64,000 nt of DNA. Source: Megalonaias nervosa. Taxonomy: Eukaryota > Mollusca > Bivalvia > Unionida > Unionidae. Both the position numbers and the translations under genes were made by a program. Below the pieces are notes generated by a model. It searched no databases, had not been told where the DNA came from, and worked only from the letters and a program-made list of their open reading frames with translations. Location of the stretch: assembly GCA_016617855.1 (NCBI GenBank), contig JAECUM010091831.1, positions 541 to 64,540 of the forward strand, read 5' to 3'. This document shows positions 35,003 through 46,442 of this stretch, piece by piece (positions within the stretch are counted from its first letter, which is position 1; every line of letters starts with the position of its first letter).

Positions 35003-35339
35003 ATGATTTAGTAAGGATGAAATGTTCAAATCACAAAGGTATAATTTAGTTGTACAATGCAGTAGATACTGAGTCACAATGATGTATGTATAAAGGATGG
35101 TACCTGTATCTTCACTGACAAGATTCATTTATGGACATTCTATGAACAGTGACCTACTTTCAACTTAATCTCATTTGCAGATGAGTTTGATTATTCAGGC
35201 CATGCTCAGTGGCATCAGCATACTTCTACAGTAATTTTGTTTATCCCTCCATCCAGAATTTGGTTTCTGCAAGCTAACTTTACTGAGAAGTGTTGAATTT
35301 TTCTTACATCTTATACCGTGATGATACTTGAAAAGACTT

Positions 35340-36400
35340 TTGGCTATCTGTTTCATTATTGAGAGGAGTAATGGCCCCTTTGACTGTCTATTTTCATAAC
35401 TTTAACTTTTGCAGTATGAATTTACCAAAGATTGCTGGATTTCAAAAAAATTTGATATGCAACTCTATATTGAAGAAACTTGGATGAGTTTGATTTCCAG
35501 CATTCCACAACAGTATTTACATGAGTTATGTCCCTGATTGAGTCTACTCCTGATTTTTTGTCCCTGCAGCATAAAATTAGCATGGTTTGATGGGTTTCAA
35601 CCAAATTTTTGGCATACAGCTTTATATAAATAAGGCTTCAAGCAAGTTCTGTTTTTAGCTTCCCATGACATCATTTACAGGAGTCATGGTCCCTGAGTGT
35701 TTGTCCTCTTTACTTTTAGTTTTTACAAAATAACTTTGCCAGGAAATTTTGGATTTCAACCAAATTTTCATATTGATGAGAACTTATGTGAATCCAGTTT
35801 CCTTCACTCCACAACATTATTTACAGGATTGATGCTCCCGGCTTGCCCATCCTCCTGATTTTGGTTTTTGCAGCATAATTTTACCAAGAATTGGTGGATT
35901 TTAAATAAATTTGGCATGTTGCTTTATATTGATGAGAGCTGGAATGAATTTGATTTCCAACATGATGTTAGAGGAGTTATGGCCCTTGATATTCCATCTT
36001 CATTCCTTTGATTTCTGCAGCATAATTTTACTAAGTAATTTTGGATTTCAATTCAATTTAGCATGCAGATAAGACTTTGAACTAATTTTATTTTGATCAT
36101 TTTACAAAGCAATGGACCCCAGATTATCTATCTCCTGACTTTGGTTTCCACACAGATAAGTTTACCAAGGATTATTGGATTTCAACCAAACTTAGTATCC
36201 AGCTTATATTGATGGGATCTTGAATTATTTTATTTCCAGTGTTTCACATTGTCATTTGGAAGAGTTATGATCGCTGATTGCTTTTCATTCTGACTTGGGT
36301 TTTCTACAGCATTACGTTACAAAGGATCATTGGATCTCAACCAGATTTGACATGCTGCTTTATATTAAGTTGAATGAGTTTGATTTCCAGTGTCACTGAA
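35340..36400. repeat. Tandem modules, mean spacing ~149 bp x 7
   Basis: The marker 'gagttatg[g/t]ccc[c/t]tgatt' and variants recur at about 35366, 35520, 35678, 35826, 35970, 36111 and 36260, spacings of 141-158 bp. Each unit also carries 'ttgctggatttcaaccaaat' and 'gatgagtttgatttccagca'-like text. Lies just after the HEAT-gene 3' end; the same family is at 24.9-25.5 kb. No coding capacity. Confidence 0.82.
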
Positions 36401-36468
36401 TGCTCATTCCCCTAATATTGTTTCTAAAAAAAGTTCCTTTATTTAAGGCCCTGCAGAACAAACTGAAG

Positions 36469-36685
36469 TATATATACTTGCTTATAATGGAGTCAGACTT
36501 CAAACAACAAAGATCCTGATCTGTTGTATCATAATGCACCTGCAGATCAGTATCTGTGCTGTTTGTTTTACTGATTACTCCTAACAAACTGCACAGACCC
36601 AGCTCTTCCAGTACATTATGCAGCAGCAGATCTGGGTCTGTGCAGTTTGCAGTTGGATGCGTATTATATTCAAGTATAGACAGTA
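36469..36685 (-). mobile_element. Palindromic MITE (family M), copy 8
   Basis: 'tatatatacttgcttataat' left, 'tattatattcaagtatagac' right, hairpins 'gatcctgatctgttgtatca' then 'gacccagctcttccagtaca' (reverse order). The minus ORF at 36393-36707 is a shadow. Confidence 0.88.
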
Positions 36686-36739
36686 AGTAGAACTTTTTAC
36701 AATGCACCCTTCACTGTTAGTATTAGTTTCCTTGGATGT

Positions 36740-37165
36740 GGATGATTTGCACATTGGATAAGGAAGAACTCTATTGATTTTGAGGTGAAAAGGTCAAATG
36801 TCAAGGTCACTGTGACTGAAAGAAGAAAAATGGTTTCTGCACAATAACTCAAGCTATCCGTCATTGGCAGTTACCAAATTCTGTGGATGGCTTGCACAGG
36901 GAAAACAGAATAAACCCAATGAGTGTTTAGTCAAAAGGTCAAAAGCCCAGGTCACTGTGTCTCAAAGAAGTAACATAGTTTCCAAACAGTAACACTAATT
37001 CTTCATAACAGATCAGGATGAAATTTTCTGGATGGCTTACACTGGGGCTAGGAGAAAATCTGATTGATATTTGGTCAGATTTCAAAGATCAGGTTAACCA
37101 TGACTAAGAAAAGGAAAGAGGTTTCTGCACAGAAATTTCAGTTATAAGCAAAGAGGAATATTAAA
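36740..37165. repeat. Degenerate ~146-bp modules ('aaggtca' type)
   Basis: Three modules with 'aggtcaaatgtcaaggtcac', 'tggtttctgcacaataactc' and 'tggatggcttgcac', related to 13.06-13.83 kb. Confidence 0.6.
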
Positions 37166-37261
37166 TTTGGTGGTTGTGAAGTATAATGAGCCATTTATGC
37201 CACTCTTGTTACCATTTAACACCTATGCATGGGTTATTTTCTCTCATCTTTAATTGCTAGT

Positions 37262-37450
37262 GTGAGCCACAGCGGTTCAGTTGTTCGTGCTCCAAACACA
37301 TGACTGAAAAGTGCAGGTTCAAATCCAGCCATTAGATAAAACTGTCTTGGCTTTTGTGATATGTCACTTGGCAGGGCACTTTATACCAATTGTATTAACA
37401 CTAAATAACCTTTATGTATTACAGCACCAAACTGAAGCAACCTAAACCAA
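37262..37450 (+). mobile_element. CORE-like SINE, copy 4
   Basis: tRNA-like head 'cagcggttcagttgttcgtg' and 'gtgcaggttcaaatcc' (B box close to consensus), then 'tatgtcacttggcagggcac' and the family tail 'aaataacctttatgtattac'+'agcaccaaa', the inverse of the tail in copy 1. Confidence 0.7.
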
Positions 37451-37868
37451 AATGATCTAATTGTTAGCGGTTTTAAAAATAGGTTGGATATACATTTATA
37501 CAGATGTGTAATCCTGAAGGTGAGAATTTTCACCCGCCACTGCTTGCAATGGGGGCATACTTCTTTTGTTCTTTTCAAGAATACCCTCTTGAGGCTCTCT
37601 CATTCCTATATTTATGTGATGTTGTTGTCTGTTTGAGAAAACCTGTGGGATGTGGCTATTCATTATGAGGACAATTAGGGTCACTATATATTACATCATT
37701 ATGAATATGACATCATCGAGGTCTTCAATACTTCTTACATTACCAACATGAAATAGACAAATTTTGCTGTATTATAAACATTAACTCTTGAAAACTGAAA
37801 CTTTTTGGGAATACTGTTCATTTTAATGGCAAGATCAAGGCCAAAGAACCACCACTCTTTCTAGTTTG
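37451..37868. other. No recognised feature
   Basis: Plain AT-rich sequence; the minus-strand ORFs at 37381-37684 have no recognisable similarity or splice context. Confidence 0.4.
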
Positions 37869-37876
37869 ACATGAGA

Positions 37877-38011
37877 TAGGGTTGCCATTCATCCTCTTTT
37901 TCCCAGACTTGTCCTCCTTTTCAGTCCTCAAATCTCTATACAGATAATGATATAGATATACTCACTCTCTGGAGTGTCCTCATTTTTGAAAGTTCAAATA
38001 TTGTAACCCTA
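37877..38011. mobile_element. hAT-like MITE, 135 bp
   Basis: Inverted ends TAGGGTTGCCAT...ATTGTAACCCTA and an 8-bp flanking duplication with one mismatch (ACATGAGA at 37869-37876, AAATGAGA at 38012-38019). Eight-base duplications and ...GGG/CCC... ends are typical of hAT superfamily elements. Too short to encode a transposase. Confidence 0.72.
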
Positions 38012-38019
38012 AAATGAGA

Positions 38020-38962
38020 GAAAAATAATCTATAAATTTGAAGAGGGTGGGATAAAATAGTATTGAAACTAGAGGAATGGTGAGCAGCTTGTTGTCATAA
38101 ATATGCCCCATTTCTCCCACGTAGCACAACTAACTGCAAAGATGAAATTAAATCTATAGTCAAGGAAGAGTTCCCAGATTTTTTGGTGTAATATAAGATA
38201 ATCCCATTGCCAGGATCATCCCACTCCTACAGCAAAGATGGAGATGAGTCTACCGTCAAATAATAGTACCATTATGTCTTGCTGTATTATAAGATAATCG
38301 CATTGTGAGGGTAATCCCACCCCTACTGCAGAAACAGAGATGAGTCTGTAGTGACACAAGAGTACTTTGATACTATAATGTAATGCATGATAATCCCACT
38401 CTGAGGATTGTAATTTGTAGACAGGAGTTCAGCAAAGCCTTGCCTCATTCCTAGTTGTATATTCTGACCCTTGCATAGGATTACCCTGTCTGAGGCCTAA
38501 GTCACTTATGTGCTTCTAAACTGTCAGTTGGTTATTTTCTATAAGAAGTTTGCCCTCCTAGCTTCACTTGTAAATCCATCAATGCATGAATCTAAATTTC
38601 CTGCAAGATTAGTTCTAATTAGAATTATTTTATTTATGAACATATATTTTTCTTCATTTTGTGTGTACTGATTAAAGTGGGATTATGGTGAGTGTAATGT
38701 CAGCTTCAACTTAAATCTGTGGAGATTCATAGTATATCTGGGGAACATTTACAGATTCCTGGAGCATTTCTTGGAAGGAAACAATTTTTTTGTGATTAGC
38801 TTCCAGATAAGTATCCTACCTGACAAATGATGAATAGGAGTGTATAATAACTCCTTGAGTGCCATTGGGAATATCAAATGATATATTTTTATTCTGGAAA
38901 TGATTGTTAAGGTCTCACACCCCTATAAATTCTCTACTTACAGGACAAAACCAAAATAAAGG
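38020..38962. other. Non-coding with a weak ~110-120-bp repeat
   Basis: 'aagataatcccattgccagg', 'aagataatcgcattgtgagg' and 'catgataatcccactctgag' at about 38197, 38291 and 38389, with 'gatgagtctacagt'-like text between, suggest three degenerate units. No exon. Confidence 0.5.
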
Positions 38963-39190
38963 TAACCAAAAAGTATCCTATTTGCTCGCTTACAAGTTGT
39001 TTGCAACTGCAAATTGCACAGACCCAGATCTGCCATCGCATAATGCACTGGAAGATCTAGGTGTATGCAGTTTGTTAGGACTAATCAATAGAATAAACAA
39101 CATATACTCTGATCTGCTGGCATATTAAGCTATGGCAGATCAGGATCTTTGTTGTCTGCAGTTTGACTTGCAAGCAAGTACAAATTGTAC
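38963..39190 (+). mobile_element. Palindromic MITE (family M), copy 9
   Basis: 'tttgctcgcttacaagttg' left, 'gacttgcaagcaagtacaaa' right, hairpins 'gacccagatctgccatcgca' then 'atactctgatctgctggcat' (plus order). The outermost termini are eroded. Confidence 0.83.
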
Positions 39191-39199
39191 TTGTTTATA

Positions 39200-40050
39200 T
39201 GCATTGTGCAGTTCAAGTGCCAAGTCTATCATCTGTATAGCAGTATCATTGTGAAACTTTGCATCAGCTGTCAGTTTCATGTAAATATTATTTTTTGATG
39301 TTAACAGAGATGTTATGCTGCATTATTTTGACTCAGAAGTTCTTATAAACAATCAGGTAATTGACTTCTGAGTTAAGTGCAAAAACCAAGAACATACATT
39401 GCTAAAAAAAACAAGAAACATTTATATTAATATTGTTTCATGCAGCAAGTATATACTTCTGATACAAAGTGATTATATTTATTTTTTAAATTGAAAATGT
39501 CTTGTAAACTTTTCAGAGTGAGTGCCAGCACATAAATTTTCTGTGACATTCATGTTTTGAAGTGTCTTATCTCTCTTGGCTTAATGGCTATATGTATTTT
39601 CTTCATCATTTTGTAAGCCTTATATGTAGAAATAAATTTACCAGATTGTATTCATTATATATTTGACAGAGCAAAGGAAGAAATTCAGTTGTATTGTGAG
39701 ACCAATGATTTTATTTCCATCCTTCCTCTAGATGTTGATATATCACTCAGATGTATCAGACTCCGTTTTCTCTAAGTAATCCATACAGTAACTTTGGAAC
39801 AAAAGAGGTTTGCTCTTTAGATTTTTGTTTCCTTAAGATGAAAGGCCCAGTGTGCTTATTTTGTATTCATTGTTTATCTTCATGAAGGATTAAAATGAAA
39901 TTTGTTTCAATACAAGGGAAATGACCTAGATCTCAGAATTGGATCATATGGCTGGTAAATGTTGCAATGGAAGACTCTTGACAAACGAGTTTTAACTCAT
40001 CAAATTTTTTGAGGATACCAAATAGGTTTTTAATGGCACTTTCAGCACTT
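39200..40050. other. No recognised feature
   Basis: AT-rich, without an exon-like frame. Confidence 0.4.
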
Positions 40051-40059
40051 GTCATGCAG

Positions 40060-40195
40060 ATTAATTTGGAACTAAATACATTTTCCAAGGACACACCAAA
40101 GCAACCCATCCCTGGCTGACCTTGGTGTGTTTTGAACATACAACCCTTGGATTGCTAGTCTGTCACACTACCAACTGAGCTTTGATGGCTTCCCA
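40060..40195 (-). mobile_element. CORE-like SINE, copy 5 (fragment)
   Basis: On the minus strand 'agctcagttggtagtgtgac' (A-box-like), 'gggttgtatgttcaaaac' (B-box-like) and 'ggtgtgtccttggaaaatgt' (CORE-like) occur in order. Confidence 0.65.
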
Positions 40196-40304
40196 ACAAC
40201 TAAAGAAGACTGATCATTTTAAGTATGAATAGACATTATGGACACCCTCCAGGGTGGTCAGGTCAGACTGAAGTATCTTTAGTCATCTTTAGATGAAATA
40301 CTAC

Positions 40305-40450
40305 AGTATTCAAAAACCAGCAGTCTGTCATGATACAGTCAAAAACCAGCAGTCTGTCATGATATAGTCAAAAACCAAAAGTGTGTCATGATATAATCAA
40401 AAACCAAACAACTGTCATGATATAGTCAAAAACCAGCATTCTGTCATGAG
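40305..40450. repeat. Minisatellite, ~29-31 bp x 5
   Basis: Unit 'tcaaaaaccagcagtctgtc'+'atgatatag', imperfect, five copies. Confidence 0.92.
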
Positions 40451-40714
40451 CAGACTGTCAAAATTTGATTATATTTTCTTTCATTACAATATACCTCAAA
40501 TTTAGGACTGAAAAGTGGGAGGCTTTTAATGTCATTAAATACATTAAAGTTTGTAAGTAAACAAAATAAAGATATTTTAGTAGTCAGCCACCAACAGATG
40601 TTAAAGAAGGATTGTCAGTACCTTCCTATTATCACAAATGTTTGCAATGTAATCCACATATGTAAAACTAGTTTTGGCAAACTTCTGGTATATATTTGTA
40701 TATGTCTAATATAA

Positions 40715-40765
40715 AGTGTGTGTGTGTGTGTCTGTGTGCGTGCATGCGTGCGTGCATGTGTGTAA
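40715..40765. repeat. Degraded (TG)n / (TGCG)n microsatellite
   Basis: TG run shading into 'tgcgtgcatgcgtgcgtgca'. Confidence 0.9.
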
Positions 40766-40984
40766 GACAGTATGCAATCATATTTATTTATGCACACAAT
40801 GCTTTTAATGCAGAGTCTTTTTTTTTTTGGCTTTTGTGTATGCCGTTTTTGTACAAAACTTGTTTCCCAGCTGCATTTGATATATTTGTACATATGTAAA
40901 TAACTGAGGGCCACAATGCAAATTAGTTTTTGAACTAATTTTGTCACCCTCATGAAATAAAGACTTTATTATCATTAGCTCTAA

Positions 40985-41945
40985 TTGTTAGAGACCAGAA
41001 GAGCTAATAGGATGTTGCATCATCCATTGTCTGTTGTCTGTGCATCCATTAGCACAAGTTTGTTATTGCTACTTCTCTCAGAGGATTGCCTTGATGCATT
41101 ATACACACATTCATCACATGGTCTAGTTGGTCTTAAATGGTGTTGCTTGGACATCCAATTTGGCCATCACAATGGCCATGTTAAAAATCTTGTTCTCCTG
41201 AATGGATGATCATATCAACATGTGGTTTTTGCTAAAAAGTTTCTTATGATGTCTGATTGGTCCCCAATGAAAATGATTCTAATCTTATCTCCAATATAGC
41301 TGCCACAGCAGCCATCTTAAAAATCTTGTTAACACTGCTCCTCCTGAACAAAGTCATAATGACATGGTGTTTTCAACAGAAGACATCTTACAATGGCTAT
41401 TTGTTTGGTCATCAATGAATATGGTGCTGTTCAGACAACCAATATGGCCATTTTGAAAATCTTGTTATAACTACTTCTCCTGAATGAATGCTCATATCAA
41501 GATGGACTTTTCACTGAAAAATGGTGTCAATCTAACCAATATGGCTATCACAATGGCCATCTTGAAAATCATGTAATGACTTTTCCTAGATGGCTGGTTA
41601 TATTGACCTTATGGTTTTGCCAGAAGACTTCTTATGATGTATTCTTGGTCGTAAATGAAAATCTAATATCTAAAATGGCCATCGTGGCAACCATCTTAAA
41701 AATTTTTTTATTCTTACGGCTTCAGAAATGGAAGGTCATATCAATATGGGCCCTCCACAGCAAAACTTCTTATAATGTCTTGTTGATTCTAAGTTAAAAT
41801 GGTGCTAGTTTGACATCCAACATGACCACCATGGTGGTCATCTAAAAATCTTGTTGTTGCTACTCCTCTTAAACGGAAAGTCGTTTTGATACTGGGTTTT
41901 TATCAGAAGAGTTATTTTGGTGTCTAACTGGTCCATTTATAGTAT
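40985..41945. repeat. Tandem modules, ~108-143 bp x 6
   Basis: 'ttaaaaatcttgtt' or variants recur at about 41185, 41317, 41452, 41560, 41696 and 41839, each after 'atggccatcacaatggccat'-like text and before 'cctgaatgaatgctcatatc'-like text. No coding capacity; the + ORFs at 40985 and 41576 are repeat readings. Confidence 0.8.
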
Positions 41946-42550
41946 AGTTGTAACACATTTGTGTTTGACTTGATGATATTAAAATTGTCATATATATGGT
42001 TTTGAATTATTACTCGTATAAGACTACTTTTGATTTAAAAATTGCCCAGTATAAGTAAAGACTTGTTCCTTATTTGACCAAGACATAGTTTAAAATTTAC
42101 TAACTTACAAATGGGCAGCAGTATTTGAGATGTTTTCATCTTTATAATGCACATTGCAGGGTTTGCAGGTAAACATAAATTGTCTGAAGTGCATGGTAAA
42201 TAAGGATGATCATCTGACATCTGAAGCAAGCAAAGCAATAACTCTTTACACAAAAACCAAATTGTTTATGTCTTGTCTGCAGATTTTCATCACATTTTCT
42301 GCAGTGTTGGAGTTTTCTGCATTTCTCATGGGCTGTTGTCATAAAGTCTGTTCATTTAAGATTAGAACTGTCAAGATTTTAAGGGCCACATAGGAATTTA
42401 AAATTGCCTAAACTTATGTTAGAATTTCAAATTCTGACACATATTTCTGAGGCAAATAGATGATGCTGTTTTTTACACTCAGTTATTCCACTGAAAATTC
42501 GAGTCATATTTCAGTTAGATTTTTGTTTCTTAAAGTTTAGTTTTGGTGCC
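41946..42550. other. No recognised feature
   Basis: Overlapping ORFs on both strands at 42035-42393 are short, uncharacterised and lack splice context. Confidence 0.35.
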
Positions 42551-42553
42551 ATG

Positions 42554-42772
42554 TACCATATATACTTACTTGTAGGTTGAGTCTGACTACAAGCAACATG
42601 GACCTTGTCTGCTGTTGCATAACATGCCAGCATAACAGAGTCTCTGTTCTTGTTCTAATGATTACTAAAAAAAAAAAATGCACAGAACCAGATCTGCTGG
42701 CAGATTATGCAATGGCAGATCTGGGTCTGTGCAGTTTGCAGTTGGACTTTACTTATAAGTGAGTATATATGG
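42554..42772 (-). mobile_element. Palindromic MITE (family M), copy 10
   Basis: Starts 'taccatatatacttacttgt' and ends 'cttataagtgagtatatatgg', near-complete inverted ends. Hairpins in reverse order; the second is 'gatctgctggcagattatgc'. A poly-A run lies in the centre. Confidence 0.9.
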
Positions 42773-43106
42773 GAGTTTTTATGTATCCAGCTGTTGCATT
42801 TCAAACCTTGGATTATGAGACAACCCTGAAAGTGAAAGGCATAATTGTAATGTCTTCATGAACACAGATCAACATCAGCTTATTGTTAGGTCTGCTGTCA
42901 GATACCATGCTCAATAATATCTAAGTTCTCACATTTAAAATAATGCTACAGACTTTTATACTGAATGGCAGTTTTTAAATGTTTTACATTCGACATACTT
43001 AGAAGAAATTCCATTTCATTTATTATTAATTAGTGGTAAATTTAATGTGTTTTAGAAATATGAATATTTGCTGGATAATAAACTTTATAGGAAGTGCATG
43101 CATGCA

Positions 43107-43110
<4 letters not shown>

Positions 43111-43188
<78 letters not shown>
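43111..43188. repeat. (TA)n microsatellite
   Basis: 78 bp of TA after a 'tgcatgcatgca' lead-in. Confidence 0.98.
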
Positions 43189-43198
<10 letters not shown>

Positions 43199-43214
43199 TA
43201 CCTCTTAGAGGAAC

Positions 43215-44265
43215 ACTGTGGTGTTGTTAGCCTTCTTTGTAACAGAGTCATTGATGGTGACTTCCAAATATTTGACCTTGGATGTCATGTTCAATTCTTG
43301 ACCATGGATGAATATATGGCTGGGACGATCCGTCTCGTGCAATTGTCAGGATTGAACTCCATTAGCCATTCCTTTTCCCACTGTTGTAGGCAGTTTAGGT
43401 CTGCTTGTATTAGTTCTGCGTCCTGGTCCGAGTTGATTACTTTGTACAGCAAGCTGTCATCGGCAGAAAGGTCACTTGGGAATCAGCTCTTAACGGCAAA
43501 TCGTTGATGTAGATCAAGAACAGCAGGGACTCATGACCGTTCCCTGTGGAACTCCTGAAGTAACGGGGGCTGTTTAAGATGACTGGTCTTAGAGCACAAC
43601 TTGTTGGTTTCATCCAGTTAAGAAGCTCTTTATACACTTAAGGGTCTTGCCTCGGACACCATAGTGATGAAACTTGGCTGCAAGGCACTTATGAGGGGCT
43701 TTATCGAAGGTTTTGCTGAAGTCGAGCAGACTCGCATATATTGTTGTTTGTTGTTTTGACAGGCTGATAAATCCTGGAGTGTGATTAAAAACTGGTTCTC
43801 TCGTGATCTCATCTTTCTGAAGCCATGTTGTCTCTCAGATAGAACGATGTTACTTTCAAAGAACTGCATCAGGTGGCTATGGATGATGTGCTCCATGACT
43901 TTGCAGCATATTGATGTCAGGGAACTGGCAAGTTGTTGGAGGTTTTGCTTTTGTCGCCTTTCTTGAACAATGGAGTACGAATGCACATTTCCAGTCGTCT
44001 GGTATCTGGCCCTGCTATAATGAGGCTTGGAATAGGAAAGTTAGGGCTGGTGATATTGAAGGTGACATCTCTTTCAAGAATCTTGACGAAATCTGGTCAG
44101 GTCCAGTCGCTTTATGCGGGTTAAGGTCGTGGAGGAGTTTGAGTACCCCTTTCTCATGAATCTGGATGGTTGGGGTGGTCGGAGTGTAACTAGTATCGAG
44201 ATTTTGTCTTCAACAGCCTAAAGGATATTTAGAAGTGGGGACAATAGGCAGGCGCTTTACAATGC
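43215..44265 (-). mobile_element. LINE reverse-transcriptase relic
   Basis: Minus-strand RT fragment with several frameshifts. In order: TPTIQIHEKGVLKLLHDLNP, HKATGPDQISSRFLKE near 44150-44080, PDDWKC, SICCKVMEHIIHSHLMQFFE, QHGFRKMRSRENQFLITLQD near 43870-43770, LFLIYINDLPLRADSQV near 43530, SADDSLLYKVINSDQDAELI (catalytic FADD eroded to SADD) near 43450, and KVKYLEVTINDSVTKK near 43270. The RT layout is clear. The element is dead, lacks the endonuclease, and is a different family from the LINE at 1-2820. The (TA)n array lies beside its 3' side. Confidence 0.82.
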
Positions 44266-44584
44266 AAAAATGGTCTGTATTACCATGCATATTCCTACAA
44301 GCTCAGTTTTATCGTGGTTTTCAAAGTACGTGATGTCGGATGTACACCCAGTCACTGCCTTGCCATACCATACTAAGTTATGCATATGAATTTTAGCTGA
44401 TCATTTTATGCTGCGCTGTACACTTTACCTTTTCCTAACTTTCTTTGCTTTGCTACATGTGCTAGTCCTTTAAATAAAATATATGAGAGATAGCTGCTCT
44501 CAGCACCGGAACTTCTGTAAATAAACGACATCATGAGCTGGTCTACAAGTCACAGCTTGGTTTTAATTGCACATTTAACACATT

Positions 44585-44742
44585 CTTGGCAGTATGATGT
44601 CACAGAAATGAGAGCTAAATGTCTTTCCCAAGAATACACCTAGGCAGCTAACCCATATTGGCTTGGGTGGGTGTCAAACCTACCACCCAAGGATTACAGT
44701 CCAAATGCTGTAGCAACTGACCTACTGCAGCTCCCGGTTATG
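44585..44742 (-). mobile_element. CORE-like SINE, copy 6
   Basis: Minus strand: 'gtaggtcagttgctacagca', 'tgggtggtaggtttgacacc', then 'taggtgtattcttgggaaag' and 'acatttagc'. The head and CORE-like order match the other copies. Confidence 0.65.
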
Positions 44743-44962
44743 CTAAAGGGATTGAGTTGAAGATGGAAGGACAGACGGATGGACACAAGGATTACTATAT
44801 AATCCTAACTTTATCTGTAGAGTCATGGATTTAAAAAAGAAATTCCAGACCTTTATATGGACAATTTCATATTTCTTTCTACTGTCGAAGAATGTTCCCA
44901 TTCATACTCATCTTGTTATTAATACTTTCTTTGCAATCTGTCAAGGATTCCTCAGTGAAATT

Positions 44963-45183
44963 TACCATCTTTACTAGCTTATAAGATAAGTCCCACTGCA
45001 AACTGCACAGACCCAGATCTGCCGTCGCATAATGCACCGGCAGATCTGGGTCTGTGTTGTTTGTTAGGAGTAATCAGTAGAACAAACAACATAGACCCTG
45101 ATCTGCGTGCGCATCATTCTACGGTAGATCAGGATCTTTGTTGTTTGCAGTTTGACTCAACGTATAAGCGAGTACAGACGGTA
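44963..45183 (+). mobile_element. Palindromic MITE (family M), copy 11 (best preserved)
   Basis: 221 bp including TA at both edges. Ends TTACCATCTTTACTAGCTTA and its near inverse ...TATAAGCGAGTACAGACGGTAA. First hairpin GACCCAGATCTGCCG...CGGCAGATCTGGGTC is perfect in its arms. Spacer 'ttaggagtaatcagtagaac'. Second hairpin GACCCTGATCTGCGTGCGCA...GTAGATCAGGATC. Confidence 0.93.
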
Positions 45184-45321
45184 ATCATCTGTTCCCATCA
45201 GTGTCTATCAATATATCTATTTTCTCTTTCCTACCCTTTCTTTGTCAGTCATTATCTGTGCTTGAATATTCTTAGTTGCTAACATTTTCTCTTTTTTGGT
45301 GTTGCATAATAATCTCATTAG

Positions 45322-45450
45322 AAAAGCTAAGATTGTTAAGGTATATGTGAGAAAAAATGAATTATTTTATCCTGCAACTCCTTGTTTTAAAGGAGAAAAG
45401 ATGTATCTTAAACGATTAGAGCACATTTTGCTTTACAACAAGTCAGTAAG
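45322..45450 (+). CDS. Putative exon, hypothetical protein (part 1)
   Basis: Follows 'aatctcattag' and reads (split codon) KAKIVKVYVRKNELFYPATP, CFKGEKMYLKRLEHILLYNK, SV, then AG before GTACCA. If that donor is used, the two leftover bases join C of the exon at 48598 to give Ser and keep the frame. Unspliced, the frame runs on to a stop at 45506-45508. The 'KVYVRKNELFY' start faintly recalls a doublecortin-type strand, but I would not assign it. No upstream exon or promoter found. Confidence 0.33.
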
Positions 45451-45509
45451 GTACCAGGCAAATATTGCAGGAGCGCCTCCTTATAGAAAGATAAAATACG
45501 AGAATTAAA

Positions 45510-46225
45510 ATAAACTGGCTATAACAACATGTGCATAAAAATATGTCACATTGGTTTGCATTAGAAACGGTTTTGTTGATTCCACACGTCAACAACGAAA
45601 ATTGTGTCTGTCGGGTCATATAGATATCGCTGAATAAAATAGTGCCAGGCAGTTTTCTTTACCCTTTCTGCAACCAGAAATGTTTGCTAATGAATGTACA
45701 CAATGATACACTTTTCCCGAGCACGTGCAGTGCGTTAAATAAGAATATGCGGTACATTTGTCATGTTGCGTTTCATATCCTGACACTTGATGTGTCCTTT
45801 ATACTGTAGCTGATGGAATAGCAACGACTTTCTTTTTGCCTCATGTTGGATGTATGTATACGATTATTAGCAGACTTTAGGAACGAAAATGACAGGTTAT
45901 TATGCACTGGCCGATTTGGTTGGTGACAAGAGGACGAAAATCACATATTTAAGATTTATTTTTAGTAATGTATACTTTCACGTCAAGAAATTCTTTTTGC
46001 GTTATGTAAAATCTCTTTTTCCCCTCCCCATCTTTGTTGAAAAAATGTGCAGTTTTAATTGAGCTGATATCCGGCCTAAATAGGCAAGCAAACAACATAC
46101 TGGTAACTAGTCAACATACCGGTAACTAGTCAAATTTGTGTTGCTAGATTAGTTACCTAGCCGTGTAGCGAACATTCGAAACTTCGAAGTCAATCCAACG
46201 GATCATACATGGAACGTATTCTGAC
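45510..46225. other. Unannotated, with a short direct repeat
   Basis: No exon. 'aacatac[t/c]ggtaactagtca' is repeated twice at about 46095-46133. Confidence 0.4.
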
Positions 46226-46301
46226 AGCCAATCTGACTAAACTGAGATCTCCACTATCCTACGTGAAGGACAGTGGAGATCTGATTTTAATCAGATTGGC
46301 C
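46226..46301. repeat. Long hairpin 1 of a twin-hairpin element
   Basis: Arms 'agccaatctgactaaactga'+'gatctccactatcc' and 'ggacagtggagatctgattt'+'taatcagattggcc' pair over about 34 bp with few mismatches around an 8-base loop. Confidence 0.88.
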
Positions 46302-46327
46302 GATAGCTGCCTTTAGCTGCCATTCAG

Positions 46328-46442
46328 ACCACCTCGGCTGTTTACTAAAGAAGGATTGGCTGAGAATTGCGAATGCATCGAACTATTATGTCAATCGCAA
46401 TTTCTCGGTCAATCCTTTCTCAGAAATAGCTGAGGTGTTCCG
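46328..46442. repeat. Long hairpin 2 of a twin-hairpin element
   Basis: Arms 'accacctcggctgtttacta'+'aagaaggattggctgagaat'+'tgcga' and their inverse pair over about 45 bp with several mismatches. Only 26 bp, containing a 'tagctgcc' direct repeat, separate it from hairpin 1. Confidence 0.85.

Larger units (their letters stand above)
34715..35030 (+). other. 3' UTR of the HEAT gene
   Basis: AT-rich sequence after the TAG with no further open frame. It holds two canonical poly(A) hexamers about 220 and 285 bases after the stop. The exact cleavage site cannot be read from sequence. Confidence 0.7.

Noticed and set aside
45322..45450. Doublecortin domain
   Set aside because: Only the first strand (KVYVRKNELFY) looks similar; the rest of the domain pattern is not there.
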